A DNA stretch of 64,000 bases from Polyodon spathula (GCF_017654505.1 NC_054572.1:3408914-3472913); one strand, 5' to 3'. Positions 21,827 to 36,087 are shown, counted from the first letter of the stretch. Notes: generated by a model not told the origin, from the sequence alone. Made by a program: numbers and translations.

Positions 21827-22465
21827 CCACAGTGAGGACCCCAGGCTCTCGAGGTTAAGCCTGTTCTGTAAATGCCTTTCTAGTGGTCTGATAGCAATAC
21901 ATCTGAACACGTTGGTTGACAATAAAGTCCTTGGCTGGCAACAAAGGGCACGTCTTCATGGACAGCTCTTACCTAATGGAGTATGGCTTTGTGATTGAAA
22001 GGTATTGTTGGGTGAGAGCTGCTAGCTGTACCACAGTGTATGAGAAAAGAGCTCCCTACAGCATGAGCATCCTGCCCAGTGGTGCATATCAGCAAAGGAT
22101 GGTAACAATAAAAATACCTCTGTTGTTCTCTGTCAAGCGATCAGATTTTGATGCAAGTCAGAGACAAATTCATGTTTTTTCAATGAGGGTTGAGGATGCT
22201 GTCCAGATAAGGCTGGTTTATTGCCTCACGTGACAAAAAGATCGCCACAGCACAGAAGCAATTTCTTGGAGTGGCATGCTTGCAGATCATGCATTTAACA
22301 GATTGTTAACAAGGCCTGCTAAGCACATAGATATAGAGGATGCGTTCAACAACATGAATGCATCTTACAATCAATACTGTGTTAAATGTGAAGGGAGGTG
22401 TACGCTTTGTGTATTAAGATAAGCCATAGCTAAGTGTGATGCATGATTCTGATTGTTGCACTATT
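21827..22465. other. Non-coding spacer between two minisatellites
   Basis: No gene recognised. A 105-codon plus-strand frame at 21916-22233 has no known domain. Confidence 0.45.
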
Positions 22466-22885
22466 TTATAAGTAGCTGAGATAATCTGTAATAACATGCT
22501 TTATAAGCAGCTGAGAGAAGCTGTAATAGCATGCTTTATAAGCAGCTGAGAGAAGCTGTAATAGCATGCTTTATAAGCAGCTGAGAGAAGCTGTAATAGC
22601 ATGCTTTATAAGTAGTTGAGAGAAGCTGTAATAACATGCTTTATAAGCAGCTGAGAGAAGCTGTAATAGCATGCTTTATAAGTAGCTGAGAGAAGCTGTA
22701 ATAGCATGCTTTATAAGCAGCTGAGAGAAGCTGTAATAGCATGCTTTATAAGCAGCTGAGAGAAGCTGTAATAGCATGCTTTATAAGCAGCTGAGAGAAG
22801 CTATAATAGCATGCTTTATAAGCAGCTGAGAGAAGCTGTAATAGCATGCTTTATAAGCAGCTGAGAGAAGCTGTAATAGCATGCT
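22466..22885. repeat. 35-bp minisatellite, exactly 12 copies
   Basis: The unit runs TTATAAGCAGCTGAGAGAAG then CTGTAATAGCATGCT. Copies are nearly identical. The first copy is the most diverged (GAGATAATCTGTAATAAC) and AAGTAG or AATAAC variants recur. The SphI-like GCATGC palindrome sits once per unit. Confidence 0.95.
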
Positions 22886-23160
22886 TATACAGGATACTAG
22901 CTTGTATGCCAGCAGATACACCTGTCTTTAGGAAAACAGGAGTTTTTTTTTTTTTGTTAATAAAGTTTGAGTGGAAGTCTCCTACCTGCTGTAGGACACT
23001 GGGGGATTGAAAGGGTCATTCTTAATGAAACAGAATTGTTCCATTTCTCAGTGCAAATTAATATGAATCATACAGTACGTGCATGTCTATTCACTTGGAA
23101 ATGCCGGTGGCTTTCTGTCTGAGTGCACTGAGATAGTTCTTTAGACATCTTATTAAAACA
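22886..23160. other. Non-coding spacer
   Basis: Nothing recognised besides an 11-base T run near 22946. Confidence 0.5.
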
Positions 23161-23203
23161 AAAAAAAAGAAAGAATGAAAGAAAGAAAGAAAGAAAGAAA
23201 GAT
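23160..23203. repeat. (GAAA)n microsatellite
   Basis: An A-run passes into about 9 GAAA units with one GAATG interruption. Confidence 0.9.
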
Positions 23204-26200
23204 TGCATACAGTCATGATTATCTACCATTATTAAGCACAATGCACAAACAAAAGTTTTCATTACTCAAAATGATATCCCATTACGTCTGTGCTTGTCTT
23301 TAGTTACATCTACTTCATAGTCACTTCCAGAGGATCAACTCCAGAGAATACAATCTTTGAACCTTTCAACAAAGCACTAGTGAAGACAAATTGCCTCCCT
23401 GTTTCAGTTCCTGTGAGTAATCTATATTAATAGCTGGCAAGCTTTCAATGCACGGTGCATGTGTAAACTCTATTAACAAGGTCAGCTCCCTGGGCTATCT
23501 GTGCCACTCTCTGATCTGCAGCCTTTTGAGACTTCTTTATTTAGAAGTTTGCAGATGCAAAAACAAAACAAACAAAAAAAACCCCACCAAAAACACATTC
23601 ATTTGTTTGACTATTCTGTAAATACAAACTAACAGAACAGCATTGCAATTACCACTGAGGATTGCTTTGAAAAAGAACAAGTTTCAAACACAAATGGGCT
23701 ACATTTTCAAAACTACACTATTTATTTATTAGCATTTTTTTAAACAGGAATTACAATTCTAAAACTTACATTTTAAGACTGCTTACAAGACATTGCATTA
23801 AATTAAATTAAATTAAATTCAATGTCTGAGTTGTTTATTTCTGGTTTGGTAATTTTTAGCTTGTTTCTTACTGAAACAGTGTGCTGATGACAATTTGGAG
23901 GAGAGTAAATAGTTTTGAGAATCTGGCCACTGAATCTAAAGTTTTATTTTTTGCTCTACTGCTCTCCATTTTGCTCAAACTGTTAATGAATATTAAGGTA
24001 AACATGGCATACTATACTTGTGAGCTGAAAAAAATAAAACCCAGTGGAATTATGAAAACAAAACTGTCCCACGATCAGACAAGGAGGAATACAAACACGA
24101 GGCATGTGGGAGCATTGAGCCTGAGGGGACTGATCTATGGTATGATACACTGCGAGCTGGTATAAGCTCTGGTATAATCTATGCATGTTTGCAGGCCAGT
24201 ATTGTTAAGCCATTGATTGTGCTAGAGAGCATTGTTCCCTATGACTCTCTTCATTTCTATTGACCGCCTTTATCTCATGTTACCATTAAAGTGAAAGTAG
24301 GCTGTCGGAAGGGGTGGCCGCTTGATTGCAGATAGGGGTCTGTTTTTGTGTAGCCTTCCCCCACACTGACATACAGAACCGAACACAGTTTACCCAGTTG
24401 CTTATACAATTGATCAGTTCTCCGACCAAGCATTGCATTTTTGTTTGTGTACTACAAAAATTGATATCAGGATTTTTTTTTCCACTGCTGTATATTATAT
24501 ATCTTGACTCATAAAAAAGAACAAAAAAGAACATGACACATTTGATTGATTGTTCTTCAAAATGAATTGCTTGCAGTGCAATACAAGATATTTTAACGCA
24601 GATAAAGATGCCACCGAAACATCACCTCGAGGCCACCTTCACCGTCCCTCTGCCTGTCGCTAGCGACAGAGCCAATGGAGCGCCACGGGTCTTGTGGGAG
24701 AGAGTGATGGGCCATCAATCAGGTCTACAGCAAGGAGACTGTGAATCACACTGATGGCCAGGGGGTTATGCTAGAGGACAACATTATGGATTTTATTAAC
24801 TCAATGTGAAGACAGTTTGTTGCAAAAGCAAGTCTCTTTCATATTGATCTGCAATGACATCCTTCTCTAATCAGTCAGCTCTCTGAAAGCTGAAGCATGC
24901 GTTTGAAGGGCAGCCTTCATCAATGTCTTCTGCTCCGCACCTTCCCTTTGTTTTATCGGTAACACTTTAGCTTAGGGATCAGTGTGTAATGGCACACATG
25001 TATAATAACTGTATTGAAAAAACAAAGCAACCCCATACAACCGATGAGATAGACATATAAAGACAGACATACATACAGTCACACAGACATAGAAACACAA
25101 ATAGACCTGAAAAGACAGGCAGACTATATCCGTTACAAGCGATTATAAACAAGAGCACAAAAAACAATGACAAAACTGTGTAATAATACTTGTATTATTT
25201 CTACTCATATTCTATAATTGTTCATAGCATAATTAATAACACGTTTATAGATTGTTTATAATTACTTATATCAGCTTATATACAACTCAACTAAAGTGTT
25301 ACCATTTCATCAGGACACATTTGTCTGAGGGCTCTTAATGGGAGCAAAAAGTTAGAAGCTGTGCACTAGGAAACAACAGCCAGCATCCTGGAATTCACTG
25401 CCCTGTAAAAGAACTGGGGTCTGACTCAAAGCATTTATTCATGTATTTATTTATTTTAACAAGCTGCAGCAATCACTTCCTGACTTGACCACTGAGGATA
25501 ATTTATTATTGGATCTGTAGGATAAAGAATCAGCGAAGCACTACTGTGGAAAATGGATAAAACACACACAGAGACAAAAAAGATATAGCCCTACATAATT
25601 AGTGTCTTAAATTAGACACCATGTTTCTTAAATTATTCATTGAAAAGATGGTCAGTGTGATCAGATTGAGTTTGCTGACTCCAAATCAGTTCTATGCCAT
25701 AGCGGTCCATTGTTTTTGTCTAGCTGTGGCTCAGCTCTCGAAAGCAGCATCACACTTAGACAGTTTCCTCATCTCATGTCTGTTCTGATTCCTTGCCTTA
25801 ATAGCTCTGTACGACTGCGGTTTGTCTGCCCCTTTGTGCTGGAGTGTCAGACTCTTCAAAGTACATTTAAAGAACCTATTCTCAACGTGTGCCAATAATA
25901 TCTGCCTGCATGTGCCCTGAGACTAAACTGCAGCATGTGATCACAATACAAAGATGTGCGGTTCAAGCTTATCACATTGAACTTGATCTCTATTGAGAGA
26001 ATGACCTGTTTTCAGCTGAGGCAGACTGGTTAATCAGGTCTTCAATACTGAACTCTTTTGGACACAGCAGGAACAAAAAATAAGCTCCTGCAACCTGTCA
26101 ATTTAGAAAAGTGTCAACCAATTTTGCTTTAAAGAACTAGACAGTGCAGATTATTTTCAAACAGGTGCTTTCTGTTTAGAATTTAGAAAAGTACCTTCTT

Positions 26201-28027
26201 AAAGAGCTGTTATACAATCTAATTTGTTGTGTAGGGTATCATTTCTGTCCAGTTTTCTGGACAAGGTTATTCATCTTCTAGACTTTCAACAAAGTCAATT
26301 AGATGGCATATAAACGCTGTGTAAGAAATGTAGCTTTAAAAAAATGTGCTTACCCCCCACCAACTCTTGAGCAGAAAATCATACTGAGCACAAAATAAAA
26401 AGAGGCTCACAAGGTACCACAATAAAACTAAGAAACTAAATAAACAGGATTAGATAAGTAAGGAGATGTATTCATCCTGAAGAATTTTTTAACTCAATGG
26501 ATTATGATGGTACCTCTTAGCAAGGCAGAGGAATGCATTCATGCCAGCACAACTAACCCTGCATCTATACAGACTGCAGAGCATGTGTTTAATCAGGTGA
26601 GCAGTGGCACAGCGCTCCTGTCAGACCTGCTGCGAGCCAGGTATGCTGCTCTGCACATGATCCACAATTGTGCATGGCGGTGGCTGTGGCCTTTCTTTAC
26701 TATCCGCTACTCTGTAATAAAAAGGCATCAGCGCTGAACATTTTCCATCACACCTCAGCGTAGGCTCTATTCAAACAGTGGTGAAGCCAGTTAATCAGCA
26801 GGACTGCAATTCATCTACTGCCAATGCTTTATGAAGACGGCCATGTAGCCAAAACCACAGACCTTTGTCATGAATCTGTACAGAAGTTGCAAGGTTTCAT
26901 TCCTTCGATGTATGTAGTAGTTCTAGACAAGGAAGTGTGTTTACACAACAAATGTCAAAGTGCACTGCAGTACACTTACTGTCACTGTCTTTATCCGGCC
27001 CCCTCCTTTGGAGCACGTCCACCCCGACCGGTTCAATAGTAAACCGCAGAGTTCACCTTCTGAACAGGGCGCCATCTCACACCACTGCTTGTTCTTTACT
27101 ATCCGAGCTGTGACAGAAAAGAGAAACAAGTGGGGTTAAATGTTGCCATAGGCCAAATTATGTGAGTGCTGTACAGTAATTAGTGATTGTTTCAGAAATC
27201 CTGGATGTGACCTATTCCTCCTTAATAACGGATCTGGTAAGAGCTATCCTTCTGAATTCAGGTGAATGGGAATCTCTAAACTGGTGTCAGGGTGGGATCG
27301 CTTTGGCTTGCTCATGTTGGGTTAGCAGGATTTTAAAAGTATCAAACAGTTAATACTGGGCACATCGTGTTACATAAACTAACCCCTATATCCTGCCACT
27401 CCAAACCAGTGGAACAAAACCCTGAAGAAAGACCTCCTGTTCTAAAATTATCTCTACAGCATCCGCATGACTGCTGCTGTTTGGAGAAATTGGCCGATAC
27501 AGCTGCAGGCTGTCACAGCTGTCCAGCGTCAGCGAGGTCTCCAGGAATTAGACGAGTTGCGAAGGTGAGGCCCTGAGCATCTGCTCTCGCTCAGTGCTAA
27601 TGGCTCAAACACAAGTCACTAAACTAACCCTGTTTGAAATGGAAATGACAGTTCGCTTTGCTCAGCAATGACAGTCAATGAACCCGCAAACTTCTGATGC
27701 TATGCACTGGATGAGAGCTGGCAGATGTTGTATTCTGTGCAGTGCGGGTGATGCCACTCCTAGGTTAACTCGTTACACAGTTTTTTTTTTAAATCGCAGT
27801 CTGGGGGGGATTTAAACCAAAAAAAAAAAGGAAAATTCTAGAATAAAAACTGTAAAGTGTTGTTCAGCTGTTCTGCAAATGCAGACATTACAATTACAGT
27901 AAAGTACAGTCAAACTGCAAACTCGCTGCGCAGCAATGGAATATTAATAGTGTTAGTAACACTTTGCTTTACTTCCACTGCAGCTTAAGTGACCTTATTG
28001 TTCATACTGTATTTCTGAAGTCTTATT
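23204..28027. other. Largely unique non-coding DNA
   Basis: This is the longest stretch without a recognised repeat. No open frame has domain-like features. Candidate conserved non-coding stretches, judged only by balanced composition and absence of repeats, are 24590-24930 (containing the palindromic GCTAGC within TCGCTAGCGACAGAGCC) and 26500-26740. Short homopolymers occur near 24473, 27780 and 27820. Confidence 0.45.
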
Positions 28028-28294
28028 AAAGACACACACACACGTACGCATGCACGCACACATACACAAACATGCATGCACACAGATGCATGCACGTATG
28101 CACACACACACGCTCAGAAACAAACACACGCACACACACCCAGAAACAAATGCACGTACGCACACACACACATGCATGCTCAGAAACACAAACACTCACA
28201 CACACATGCATGCTCAGAAACACACACACACACATACACAAACACATGCTCACAAACACACACATGCACACACACACACACGCACACACAGACT
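28028..28294. repeat. Compound CA-rich microsatellite
   Basis: CA repeats are broken by CGCA, TGCATG, CTCAGAAACA and AAACA words that recur, so part of it is a higher-order repeat (for example ATGCATGCTCAGAAACACA twice). Open frames on both strands are artefacts. Confidence 0.9.
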
Positions 28295-31200
28295 TTGTTG
28301 TTGATAGATCTCAGTCTGCTCACACCAGTGGCAAGTGTACAGGACATTTGCCTTGAGCACATTCATTCAGCCCTGAGTCTTTAGCAAGAGCCATGGACCT
28401 TGTGCTCATTCAGTGGGACCTTCAAGTATTCACTGATTATTCCTATAGTTTCACAGCCTGTGTATAATGTACTAGAGATGTAAGACACATTGCCATGAAT
28501 GTATCAGGATGATATCATAAATCTTAGAATATAGCATGCTTCCTTTGAATGAAATGCATGGTTATAACCCTTGTAGAGCACTCACTTGTTGCAGACTCTC
28601 ATATAAAAACCCTGAAGTACACTATTACCCAAATACACTGTGCATCTGTAGAACACATATAACTTGTTTTTGTTCTTTTTTGTAAAATGAAGGGTGTCAA
28701 TATTACAGAAATTGGTAATGGTCATTAAATGCATATAGAATAACACACATGCTTTTGGTACAGTCACATTTTAGCTTAGTCTTAATGTCACTTGTTTTTA
28801 ATTAACACTCATCATGTTGTTCCGATCCATTCAAGCAGAAATTGCTTTTAGCAGAACATGTCCTGTAAACAAAGGCTGTTTTCAAAAGGATCTCATTGTT
28901 TTCCATGGGGAATATCCACTGTTTTCTCCATGTGCATGCCTTGGCTGTTCTGTCTGTAATATAAAGCTAGGCATGAAATAAAAAAAAGAAAAAAAAAAAG
29001 AATGTCTTGAATATAAAGATATAGAAAGGATCACCTGTTCAAAGTACCGGTGCAAAATAAAAACACAACAATATGCCTTTTACACTGTGCAGCTGGGGGG
29101 GAGGGGGTCAAACCAGGATGCAGGATTCAAGACCTAATTTAACATTTAAAAAACAGCTTCAGATTTGGTAAGCGACTCAAAATCGGGATACAGATGGAGG
29201 TGTGCTCCACGCTTTTCAAATACTGGTCCAACTTGCAAGGTACATGTTAAGCACAGTGATCAACGTTTTGTTTTATTGTGATCCTAGTATTTTCTGTTAT
29301 GAAGACTGTATTAAATGAAAACCAAAAAAAAAACAGTGAGGTGCTTTTCTTTGTACAGTGCCCACTTTTCTAAAACATTTTGAAGAGTTTATTTCAGCTA
29401 ATTGGGAGTATTCACTTGCACATCTAAAAAAAAAAAAGAAAGGCAGACGTAAACCACAACAACGATATTACTTTATGAAAATATGTCTTTTGCCACTTTG
29501 TTACTTGTGCAGAAACTACAATACCAGGGATAAAAAAAGTCCACATTTATACAGTTTCTGCCTGAAAAATATGTTTCTGGAATAGATCATGGTAATGAAT
29601 CTACACAGAAACACAACAGAGAAGCACAAAGAACATGCTATTGTAAGATAAGTAATAAGTACAAAATCAGCAACAGAAACCGGGATATATGTTCTAATCC
29701 AAGGCTGTTATTGTAGCGTGGCCAGGTCCTGTAGGTGAGTACCCAGGGTCTGGAAAGAATGGGGATGATTTCAGAGAATACTATGCAGATTAAAATGGCC
29801 AAGTACATCATTAGTCATAGCGTTCCTGTTGCATAAAAATCTAGGAGTATTTTAGCCCCTATTGAGTACTGTTTGACTTTGACCTTTTATATCATTTTTT
29901 TCATAGCACAGTTGTTTTTTTTTTTAATACAATTTTTATAACATCATCCCTTTTTTAAGATATCTTGAAATAACACATCCACTCTACAGCAGTTACTGCA
30001 TAATGTAATATTTCTTCATAAGGTTAATTAAGGTCATTTAAGGTTTAACGTAGGTGTTATATTACAGCACATGACTGAGTGATACATGTAAAGAGTACAA
30101 AGCTTTCAGTATTTTCAGCTTCCTTGTTTATGGTGAATTTTTTATAATTGATCAGTTATTTTGTAAGGCTTATTATTTATAAATGTATTGTGTACCAATA
30201 TGTATACGTGTTAAAAGTTGGCACTCAGATTGTCTCAGTTTTTAAGTGTGTACCCTGCTGTGTAACTTTTTTGTTGGGAATTTCACCTCTGATATTATGA
30301 TATTATGCATAGTTATTTAGTGTGTAAATCTTTTTGCAAAATAAATAAACAGGTAATTGTATCTGAAAAGGGTTAGGGTTAACATTTCAAAGTTAAATAC
30401 AATGTGTAGCGCTGTCTCAAAGTAATGCATAATAAAGTGCTTCAGCGCCAGAGTTAAGCAGGTTGCACACTTTGATTTTCTCCAGTGGATTAGCTTTTAC
30501 ATTAACATCTCCATTTTCAGTTTCATTTTGGATTTCAACTTGAATATAAGTCATCAGTGGTGGTGACAGCAACACGAAATTCATCAGGCAGTGCGTGATC
30601 GTGGCTGACTCCGGTAATACGTTTGTGTCGATAAACTAAAGCCTTCTCCCCCACAGGCCTGTGCTTTCCAATTTAATGACGCATAACCACAGCTTAAACC
30701 TGCAGCCCCTCCAAAGGGAGAGAAACAGAAGCACAGACACAGCAATACTCAAGGTCATTTCTCTGATGGGCACGTTGCACGGTTTTTATAACGGCCTGTC
30801 ATTAGGAGCATATATCAGAGGCAAAAATATGTTACATTAAAAAATATGATCCATGTGAAGGGTATATTCGGTTGTTAAGGATTTATGGAGGGCTGCTGTG
30901 ATTATAATAAGAAAGAATAGCCACAGGTATCCACACTGGGAGTAACGGGCTGAGAGGCAAGCCTAGAGATTGTGGGGCAGAAGCACAGCAAGACTCCTAT
31001 TGCACTGCAGATTGGGCCGGTCCAGGCTTTACTGCATGTAGTTAACAAGCTCCTGGGTGACTAATGAGGCTCCTAATAAAACCTGGAGTGCATCGAACTG
31101 TTCTGCAGCCAATGCAAGTGGGACTCCCTTCCAGTGGATCTGTTTTTCCTCCCAGTTCTTCAGGTTGGGTAGGGGGAAAGGAGTATGTGGAACCCAGCCC

Positions 31201-33289
31201 AAACCCCTGTCCAGGGGATATGTGAAAAGTCACATTTCAGCATAATATATGTGCTGATTTTCAATATTGCAGGCTATAGATCATTTAATTATGAATATCA
31301 AAACAGTTAATGTTATATTTCAAAACTAAATAGAATACCTTTTGCACAAAAATAATATTTCAGGCTTTAAAAAGTAATATTTCAGGCTTTAAAAAATGAC
31401 ATTTCAGGCTTTAAGAAATAAGGGTTGAATACACTGTCATGCTTTCTTTTTTTAGGCCAGATATTTATATTGTATTGTACTGTATGTCTTTTCTATTCGC
31501 TCAACAGAATCTGATTGTCTTCAGTCCCCTGGGCACAATGAGCCACAAAATCAGAGAACAATTCAGGTCACTTTGGCAGAAACCACAATCTCTTTCCTCC
31601 AGAGAGACCCCTAGACTGAGCATGCTTTTTAAAGGTTGAATTGCCTTGGTGCCACAGTTCAGGTAGACTGCCGGAGGCCGTGGGGAAGGCAAATTTGTGG
31701 AATATTTTCAGACAGCCTACCTGCCAGTAGACACAAGGGAGGTCACTGAAACACTTACATCCATTCATTCCTCAATCCTGCTCTCTGGTACTTTTCTCCA
31801 ATGAGAATCATTCATGACTGCAGGCTACATCCCCCCACTTTCTAGGGGTGGGTCACATTGTACTCAATTTTACAGCTGGATTGGAATGATGTTCAAGCGA
31901 ATAGAAACTTTATTTCAGACGTGCCAATCCCAATCTGTTGAGTGAGATGAGTGACACTTTTAGAAAGCAGAGATGATATCTAAGAATAAGCCCTGGAAGC
32001 TCCTTTAATCAAGTCTTCAGAAATGCACACATTTCACAGCCCAGCTGACGAGCCACACAGCTCCTAATATTGTAGCAGCCTGGGCACTAATACAAGAGGG
32101 ATTTCTGTTAAAGGTTCTGGAAGGGTTAGAAGCCTCTTATTTGGAGGGTCTAGGTTTTATCGGGGGAGCAGCTACTCATATACTAGTGGAAAGGTCCTCT
32201 TCTACCAAGCGCAGAGCTTAAGGAGAGATCAACACGGAGTGATGAGAGAGGGGCACCTACATAGCCAGATCAGATGAATCAACCTTAGCAGTCAATTGGT
32301 AATTATGATGTCATAGCCAGTTCACCCTCGCACCCAAGAAGCCTCTTATTTTGGTCACAGTCCCTCCAGGAAGCCTGTAGCATCAGTGGATGTTCCTGAT
32401 ACCTACTAATTCGATAAGCAGGGTGACGGCATGATTAGGCATTCAAGTATTTATTTAAGGGAATAAAAGATTAGTGGAGGCTCAGGGTCTCATTTGGGCC
32501 TGAAAAGAACCATCCTATGATGAGGTGAGTCCCCTGACAGTCGTGACAGGGAGAGGCAACTGCACAGGAGGTGACGGGTAAGGAACGGAGCTTCACGATA
32601 GCAGGGTTCAGTACCAGAACCAGCTTTTAAAACATTGAAGCAAACATTGAGGGAACAGAGGGGCTGCCATTAACACAGTTATCTTACAAATGCTTTTAAG
32701 AGCTTTCCAGTCCATGGCACAGAGCTGCACAGATGAATATCTTTGTACTGTAGACTGCTGCATATTTACACTTCTAAATCTTATCCAGAAATAAAGAGGC
32801 TTATTTTTTTGACTTTATTAAAGGTGCACTATTTGATAGCAAAGTGAAATTGGCCAGAAATGTACTTAAACAAGATACAGATGATTTACTTCCCCACAGC
32901 CCCTCTTATGGATGGTACCCAGTTATAGGCTTTCGAATTTGAATCCCATCACAGAAAAGAGAAAAGTGTTCTATGTGCACTGTTATTTTAACTTTGATGG
33001 GAAAGTAATAGAGAGGTATAAATTGGAACTGCCTGTTTGGTTCTCTCTGTCACGATTGGTATTTTTGTGGATTTCTTTTCAACCGGATCTTCTTTACTTT
33101 TCTGTGGATTTCATTTCAACTGGATATTTTCCTTTAATAAGAACCTGTTTTCTAATCTTCTAACTCCACATTTTACATTCAAGTAAAACAAACCACAGGC
33201 AGAGAAGCAACACAGAACAACCACTTGCATTCTTGATTCATGTATATTTGTATTACATATATACAGTCTGTTTTATTACATGTTCCATA
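28295..33289. other. Largely unique non-coding DNA
   Basis: No gene, RNA or mobile element recognised. The stretch 30560-30840 is non-repetitive with TGACGCATAACC and GGTTTTTATAACGGCCTGTC words and is a candidate conserved element. A single GGTTAGGGTTAAC at about 30370 resembles two telomeric units but is not an array. Two 25-bp near-repeats, TTTGTGGATTTCTTTTCAAC and CTGTGGATTTCATTTCAAC, lie at about 33063-33124. Confidence 0.45.
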
Positions 33290-33515
33290 TACCAACTCAT
33301 GGCATGTGGACGTGTCTTTTTCAAGCTCTTTCGCTGTGGAACTCCCTTCCTGGTTCTATTCCGAATGCTCAATCAACATTTTTAAATCTAAGCTTGAAAC
33401 CCATATTTTGTGCTCGTAAGCTGTTAAAAGCTCTTTCAGTTTTATATATTTTTGTAAAGCGCCTTGGGAAGCTTGTTTATACACAACACTACATAAATTA
33501 AACTGCTGTGGTATA
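33290..33515 (+). mobile_element. L2-type LINE 3'-end fragment
   Basis: A plus-strand frame reads FQALSLWNSLPGSIPNAQST followed by NLSLKPIF, the conserved C-terminal ending of L2 polyproteins (LWNSLP, then FK..LKTHLF). It is followed by TGTAAAGCGCCTTGGGAAGC, the L2 3' UTR signature. Upstream L2 sequence is missing, as in a 5'-truncated insertion. Confidence 0.8.
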
Positions 33516-34248
33516 GTGTAGTATATATACAGGGCCATTAGACACCCCACAATCACAGTATCTCTTACCTTAACGTCTTGGAAGTAAATGTTAATAAACT
33601 TTCCTATTAATTGGCAGAGAGCAGTGGGAGAAGTCAATAAAATGGCTCCCCGCTCCTGTAATTATGAAAGCTCCTGTTAATTAACATTTCTATTAATTCT
33701 TCATTGCCCGTGCCAAACAAGAGTCTAAGTGATCCCTTGACTTCCACACAGCGATGACGAGCTGGGCGGAGGCACGGCCGCTGTGCCACGGGGTAAGGCT
33801 GTTGTAGCGCATGTTCATTTTCCACTGTATTTTAGTGCAAGGACAGTAATGGCACAGTGCTGCGGCAGCACATGCTCCATTGTGCTCGGCCTCTGTTTAT
33901 GTGGGGTCTTCGTTTTTGCACTCATATAATATTTCAGGAAACAACTATAGAGAGGGTGCTGAGAGTAAATTAGAGATATTGAGATATTGATAGACACAAA
34001 AAGATATTGAAATTGTATTATTCGTTTTTATTAAGCAGCCACAAATGAGCAGCTTATTGTGTTTTCACAATGTATATTAGTGCCCATTCCAATTATCTAA
34101 TCTCCAGTCTTTAGGCATTACATGTTTTAAAACAAATACTGCAAAGACCTGCAGTCAGGCTAGAAGGTCAGCCAGGCATGTATATTGCTTAACATATGAT
34201 CCATATAGGAACAGAGGACTATAATTCTAAATAAAGAAGGCCATATGG
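33516..34248. other. Unique DNA, candidate conserved element at 33590-33790
   Basis: No gene. About 33590-33790 is non-repetitive and rich in homeodomain-type cores: GTTAATTAAC, CTATTAATTC and GTAATTATG. This texture is common in developmental enhancers of vertebrates, but only comparison could confirm that. Confidence 0.35.
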
Positions 34249-34357
34249 ACAGTCAGACAGGCAGTCAGACAGGCAGGCAGGCAGGCAGGCAGACAGGCAG
34301 GCAGACAGGCAGGCAGGCAGGCAGGCAGACAGGCAGTCAGGCAGGCAGGCAGACAGA
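34249..34357. repeat. (CAGG/CAGA/CAGT)n tetranucleotide array
   Basis: About 27 units of CAGG with CAGA and CAGT variants interspersed. Confidence 0.95.
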
Positions 34358-34758
34358 GTTGGAAAGCAGCATGTTAGTTCTCAAATTCCACTTACCGTCG
34401 ACGCAGGCTGGCCTCGCCCGAGTAGTCCCAGCAATCTGTCCTCTCCTGCAGGCACACCGCGCTGTTTGCCTGGCTATCATCCTCCTTGGTTGACTGCTAT
34501 CTCTGTTCAGAGTGACGATTTCACATGTCCCCACTGCTAATTGACCTAGACAAAACAGAGACAGAGCTGTGTTGGTTTGCAGGGTAATAATAACAATAGC
34601 GTTCCAGTTAGAGACTCAGCACTGCAGTACAAGTGCTGACATTTGGTTTTAACAGACACTAAGAGAGGCTTCAACCCAAATATAAGAAGATCACAATTCA
34701 AACCTTGATTTTCCCCAAGGATTAGCTGAAAGACTGAGAGATATACACAACTTATAAG
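34358..34758. other. Non-coding tract
   Basis: Nothing recognised. Confidence 0.5.
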
Positions 34759-34860
34759 ATGGAAGAAGAAGAAGAAGAAGAAGAAGAAGAAGAAGAAGAG
34801 TTTCATCTTCGTCTTCTTCGTTTCAGGAGAAGAGACTTCTTTCTATTTCTAATTTCGTAT
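34759..34860. repeat. (GAA)13 followed by imperfect CTT repeats
   Basis: Pure GAA runs to about 34799. After a five-base spacer come CATCTTCGTCTTCTTCG and, further on, TTCTTCTA. The arrangement is a purine tract facing a pyrimidine tract, which allows hairpin or triplex folding. The plus-strand polyglutamate frame is an artefact. Confidence 0.85.
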
Positions 34861-36085
34861 CTTCTTCTATTTATAATGTTTAAAATATTACAATATCCCC
34901 GTGTTTTATTCAAAAGTATTCCAAGTGGAAAAGCGAGCTACAATAACACCGTGTAACAATTTTTTTTTTTTTTGTTCCTGGGTAGTAAGTGTTATTTCCT
35001 AATTGCTTATGCCTCAAAAGTACAGAAAATGACTATTATTCCCACAAACTTTGCTTTTGTGACCAGGACAGTGATATTTCAAAATATCACTATTTCCAAT
35101 GGGAAAACGGGCAAATGTGTGTCTTTTCGTTCACATAAAGTCAGAAAAAAACATCATATGAATCCAAATTAACATGTATTTATACTAAAGTAAAACAAAA
35201 ATGACTACAAAAGATTTAGAAGTGAGTAGTTTTTCGAGATTTAAGATTATACTGTATTTACAATGATACAGAGAACTTCATACAGAGAACTTCACAATAC
35301 TGGGTACAGAACTCTGCTGTCCTCTGACGTTGGAAAAGGGTTGCTCTCAAGTGTCCCTAATGGAATGTGAATACACTCAGCCAAGCAGACTCAGTTCAAA
35401 TCAGGCCAATGAAAACAGAAAATAAATATCTAGTAAAAATCATTAAAATGCAACGGCAGCTGTTTATAGGCCTGCGTGGTCTGGGCAGTCTCTGGTGGAT
35501 CAAAAGCGCTTCTCAAAGTACCTGGAGGGTTCTGACAGCACAATCTGTCACCTTCATCACACATGAACCCATGAAGTGAACAAACAATTACCCTCTGTGT
35601 CAAACTCGAGACGGTTTGGCAGAGTAACAACAGCAACCATAGCCTTCAGTTCTGTAGCCTTCAGATCTGTCTACCTTGGCTCCACCTGAACTGTGAACAA
35701 AGCACTTCAAGCAAGTGCTGTCAATTCCTTATTCCCTCTGCATGCAATAGAAACAAAGAGAAACATTTAACATAAAAGCACGCACCACAAAGTATGCTAA
35801 AGAGCTCTCACGCTCGCCATCTGCTCTAAGCTACAACAGTTGGTTTAAAATAACTCCCAAGCGGTGCCATTCAATTTTACAATACCATTGTAGAAATGAT
35901 AACTGTCGGTTGTGGCTACACAGACTGCGCAGATATTCTGCTGAGAAGTTTTACTGTGCCACACCTTTACCAACACCACCCCAGCTGCTACAGTGACATG
36001 CAGTATCCCATCCAGAGATTAATCTGTGGTCCTCAAACTGCCTGTGCATCGATGCATCTTCAGTATGAGAAATCACCTCATCAAT
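34861..36085. other. Non-coding tract
   Basis: No gene or recognised element. A 12-base T run lies near 34961. Confidence 0.5.
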
Positions 36086-36087
36086 AG

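Noticed and set aside
30365..30385. Interstitial telomeric repeat
   Set aside because: Only about two TTAGGG-like units are present, which is expected by chance at this length.
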